Of a stretch of 64,000 nt of DNA, positions 60,971 to 64,000 are shown one piece after another. The notes beneath the pieces are model-generated. The model saw nothing but the letters and a program-made list of their open reading frames with translations. It made no database searches and was not told where the DNA came from. The translations under genes and the position numbers were made by a program. The stretch spans positions 32,267,311-32,331,310 of the forward strand of contig CM025853.1 of the NCBI GenBank assembly GCA_003952965.2, in the 5' to 3' direction. Position 1 is the first letter of the stretch. Every line of letters begins with the position of its first letter. This DNA is from Morella rubra. Taxonomy: Eukaryota > Streptophyta > Magnoliopsida > Fagales > Myricaceae.

Positions 60971-61430
60971 CTATCACAAGCAAAAGTACCTCACTACCCA
61001 GCCCAATAACACGAAATGTTGTTGGTACCGGTCTATCCCAACTTGTATTTGTTGCGGCCCATCAGCTCCAGTCCAATGTATTAGAGTTGTTTTGTTCCGC
61101 TGACGAATTATTTTTGGGCCGATTTTGTTTGGCTAATCTACTGTGTTGAAAGCCATAGCCTAACTTTCCATAGTCAAAATGCTCTAAATACGGTTAATGA
61201 TCTACCTATTCAACACGACAGTAACCAAACAACGACAAAGTTCATCTATATTATCCAGTCCCCTTTACAGTGAAAATATAACCCCTTTTTTTAACCATCT
61301 ACTCTATAGTCTGAATAAAGGACGCAGTTCAATCTTCTCCAACGAATAATAATTACCAAATCCTCCGATTTCAGAGTTGTTTCCAAACCAGTTGGACAAA
61401 GCAACCAATTTAATTAATCAAGCAGAGCCC

Positions 61431-62094
61431 TCACCTTCCGTGGCATTTGAGTCTAGTGCTGGGGTACAAGAACACAGGATGCAAATCTTCATATTGCTTG
61501 AGGTAGTCTGCTTGCTTAAATGGGAAGTCTTCCTCCACAATTTTACTAACCAAGTAAGCACCATGCTCGGGTTTGTCTTCTCCTGATTCACCAACTAGTG
61601 TACTAGCACAGCCTGGAAAAACAAACTTTTGAGCTAAACTCAATAGCGTTCATGCTTAAACTTTATACTTCAACTCGGTGCCAGTAGATATGAATAGAAG
61701 TAACAGAACTATGAAATCTACTATTCAGATTCCTTAGGATTCAATGTTTATTTGGCTTTCCTTTTTTGTTCTCCTGTTGTTTGCTTTGCTTCTAGATGTC
61801 TATACAACTTCTCAATGCACAAGTGAGTCCTAAACCCCCGAAACCCCTCACCTTTTCTTTTTACTTCTTGGTACCAGGCTACCCAGCAGTCAGTGATTGA
61901 AGAAGATATCCAGAACCCATCAAATATGAGAACAAGCTCGACATTTAATGGGTGTGAAATCAAATTTTGTGCCAGTTTTGATATGGTTGCTTCCCCAAGC
62001 ACTTCAATACATGCATGCTACCAGCTGCTGTGAGTAGCCCCAGGGCAGCAAGAGCCATTATCACTGCATTCCCAATTTTCCAGTAGTAGCCTCC
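61431..62094 (-). CDS. 3' exons of an unrecognised membrane protein (partial)
   Basis: Two exons fit together on minus: 62094-62022 (acceptor AG at 62096-62095, donor GT at 62021-62020, phase 1) and 61612-61431. They encode GGYYWKIGNAVIMALAALGL then LTAAG joined to CASTLVGESGEDKPEHGAYL, VSKIVEEDFPFKQADYLKQY and EDLHPVFLYPSTRLKCHGR-stop. The first part is one hydrophobic helix; the tail is charged. Reading through the donor instead gives SMHVLKCLGKQPYQNWHKI-stop, a possible alternative end. Upstream exons should lie in 62100-64000 or beyond the window, but could not be fixed. I do not recognise the family. Confidence 0.6.
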
Positions 62095-64000
62095 CTGCAT
62101 AAATACAAAATATGAAACGACTATAGTATATTACAGGATACTGGGGCCAAAAGAGCTATGAACTCTGTCAGAAGTCTCTTTATGAAGATGTTGCTGGGTG
62201 GAAAGCTTTCAGTATAATCCAAATCAGAAAAGTGAAATGTTCCATCTGAAGGAAAAGGAAAAAACAGAATAATAAAATAACATGCAATAAGGAAATGTTT
62301 CACTACTTTCTCTTAAAATTCAATAAAACTCTAATCTACCTCAATTTTCACATCATTCCCAAAATTCCCAGAAAATTTTGCTTTACAAACATGACCTAAG
62401 ATGTCTGTCAAAGAGTCCAATTGAAATGAGCTTTTCCTTTCTCTCTAACTTACAGATACATCCACAAACCACCCCAAATTCCTTGTGATGCATTTCTTTG
62501 GATCAGAAATTGAATATTTGGGTGAATAAAAAATCCAAAGGAGGTTCACAGCCAAGGGCAAAGATGTTCGAGGAACAGTTATTCTGGAATGTACCAATTG
62601 TTTTTGAAATGCTGCTAATAAGGAATCAATGAGCATGGGTATTTCCGGATATATTACTCAAAAGAATCGACATAATACGCCTAGTTGATTAAAATTGACA
62701 AAACTGTCATTTTTGTTACAAACATACAATTCACCAATAAGTCCATTGTCATGGAATGCACACTCATTTCAGGCCATTATGGTTAATACACACCATTCCA
62801 AACACCAAACACGAATTTCATAGAAACCTAACTGAAGGCACTCTAATCAAAACACTGTATTGGAATGAATTCTAATCAATGATTAAGTGCCTCACCGGTG
62901 TCTTTTCCTTGCTCACTATGGATACACCAAAATACATCTCCAAGCATGGCTATGGCAAGGTATGCTCAATACATCTGACATAATAATGCCAAGATATAAT
63001 GTATGAATATATGTGTGCCATCCTCAATCAATCATAAGTATAAAAAACACTAAAACTAACTCTGGTCGCCATGTTACAACCCATCACATGTAACCCACAA
63101 AGTGAAGAGCATATCATTAGCCTAACACTAGTCAACCAAGCTCATAATGCAATCTCCATTCATATGTTCTTCTCACGTCTCCAACGGTTCAGTAGTTCAG
63201 CCCATACAAGGCATGGTGAGATTCTGTTACATCATATCAACACCTAAAATCACTCTTCTCGTCAAACGTCTCTAACAGTTCAGTACGTCAGTCCATACAA
63301 TTGCCTTCAGGTAAGGTAAGATTCTGTTACATCCATATCAACACCTCAAACCACTGTTCTCATCAATCAAGAAAGGGAGGGAACTGAATGGTTTGTCACT
63401 GGGTCAGTTGGGGAACCCGTAGTAAGGGGGACGACCCCCCAAATTCAAGTCAGAATTTGCTCACATGAACACAAATGAGAACTTACTAAATGTAGGATTC
63501 CCTTTTTTCAGTTATGATATAGTTACCATCCTTCAAGAATTTGTCCAAATCACCATGTCAATTGAACCACTATCACTCCCACAATAAGTTTTGCTTCTCA
63601 AAACAAGAGAATTAAGAGAAGCACATCCTACTGGAATCCTATCAATCCCAGTCCTTACCAAACTATCACAATCACAACACAAGTAACCAACCAATAGTAT
63701 TGTAAAGTATGTTCTTATCGCACATGTTCAACCTCCAACTACACTTTTATGATATGTGATCACTTCGAACATTTTTTAAATTATACCTTGAAGGTTGTAG
63801 AGCATTTATTGCCTCATTCAATGGCTATGAATTTCAGGTTGTTATAATTTATACAATCGCCAAAAAAAGGGTTCAAAGGGCTCCTGTTTCAGGAGAAATT
63901 ACCTAAACCCGTCTCCACCATCTTAACATTCTGGAATGTCAGTCCTATACTGACAAAAATTGTCCATTCTGCTTCAATGAATTGCTTTGGTTGAGTTCGA
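62095..64000. other. Probable intron(s) or 5' part of the partial gene
   Basis: AT-rich DNA without an exon that can be supported. A minus-strand ATG with a following GTAATT donor lies near 63910 (MVETGL) and could belong to an upstream exon, but this is a guess. Confidence 0.35.
63166..63365. repeat. Imperfect tandem duplication of about 95 bp
   Basis: The sequence from TTCTTCTCACGTCTCCAACG (63166) to about 63255 recurs from about 63256 to 63365. Shared words include GTTCAGTA, AGATTCTGTTACATC and ATATCAACACCT. The second copy carries a few extra bases. Confidence 0.8.

Overview
The window is nuclear DNA of a flowering plant, most likely a woody dicot. It has intron-rich genes with GT-AG introns, AT-rich intergenic DNA, small MITEs and SINEs, a plant tRNA-Ser gene, and plant-specific families (DUF4220/DUF594, CURT1, D-type cyclin, plant 14-3-3, plant-type MYND ubiquitin protease). 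No bacterial, viral or organellar block was recognised. The species cannot be named from the sequence alone. Exon boundaries were read by hand from splice signals, reading phase and knowledge of the families.

Layout. 0-10.4 kb: two tandem copies of a DUF4220/DUF594 membrane-protein gene on the minus strand. The left copy is broken by several frameshifts and has a SINE inserted at its stop codon. The right copy is intact (759 aa). Two MITEs lie in and beside the right unit. 13.6-15.8 kb: a six-exon D-type cyclin (CYCD2/CYCD4 group) on minus. 21.5-26.6 kb: a four-exon 14-3-3 gene on minus, with a roughly 0.7 kb tandem duplication in its second intron. 27.7-30.6 kb: a five-exon CURT1-type thylakoid protein on plus, with two related box C/D snoRNA candidates in its second intron. 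33.1-34.1 kb: an intronless mitochondrial dicarboxylate carrier on minus. 35.9 kb: tRNA-Ser(GCU) on minus. 37.3-43.5 kb: a twelve-exon UBP16-like MYND/USP deubiquitinase on plus, with a one-base frame problem at one splice junction. 43.8-46.0 kb: a six-exon IMPACT/YigZ-family gene on plus. 47.5-54.9 kb: a minus-strand cluster of four small secreted proline-rich protein genes, one of them broken; two lie in a 1.9 kb duplicated block and share an unusual C-terminal tail. 56.2-58.8 kb: remains of a prolyl 4-hydroxylase gene. 59.5-61.0 kb: a degenerate tandem array packed with TGGGCC/GGCCCA. 61.4-62.1 kb: the 3' exons of an unrecognised minus-strand gene.

The genes form no operon or obvious joint pathway. 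They are housekeeping or regulatory genes (cell cycle, phosphoprotein binding, thylakoid shape, mitochondrial transport, deubiquitination) mixed with two fast-changing tandem families (DUF4220 and the proline-rich proteins). The freshest leads are the snoRNA pair in the CURT1 intron, the shared C-terminal tail of two proline-rich paralogs, the TGGGCC array, the possible leaky-scanning dual start of the IMPACT-like gene, and the one-base lesion beside a GC-AG intron in the UBP16-like gene.
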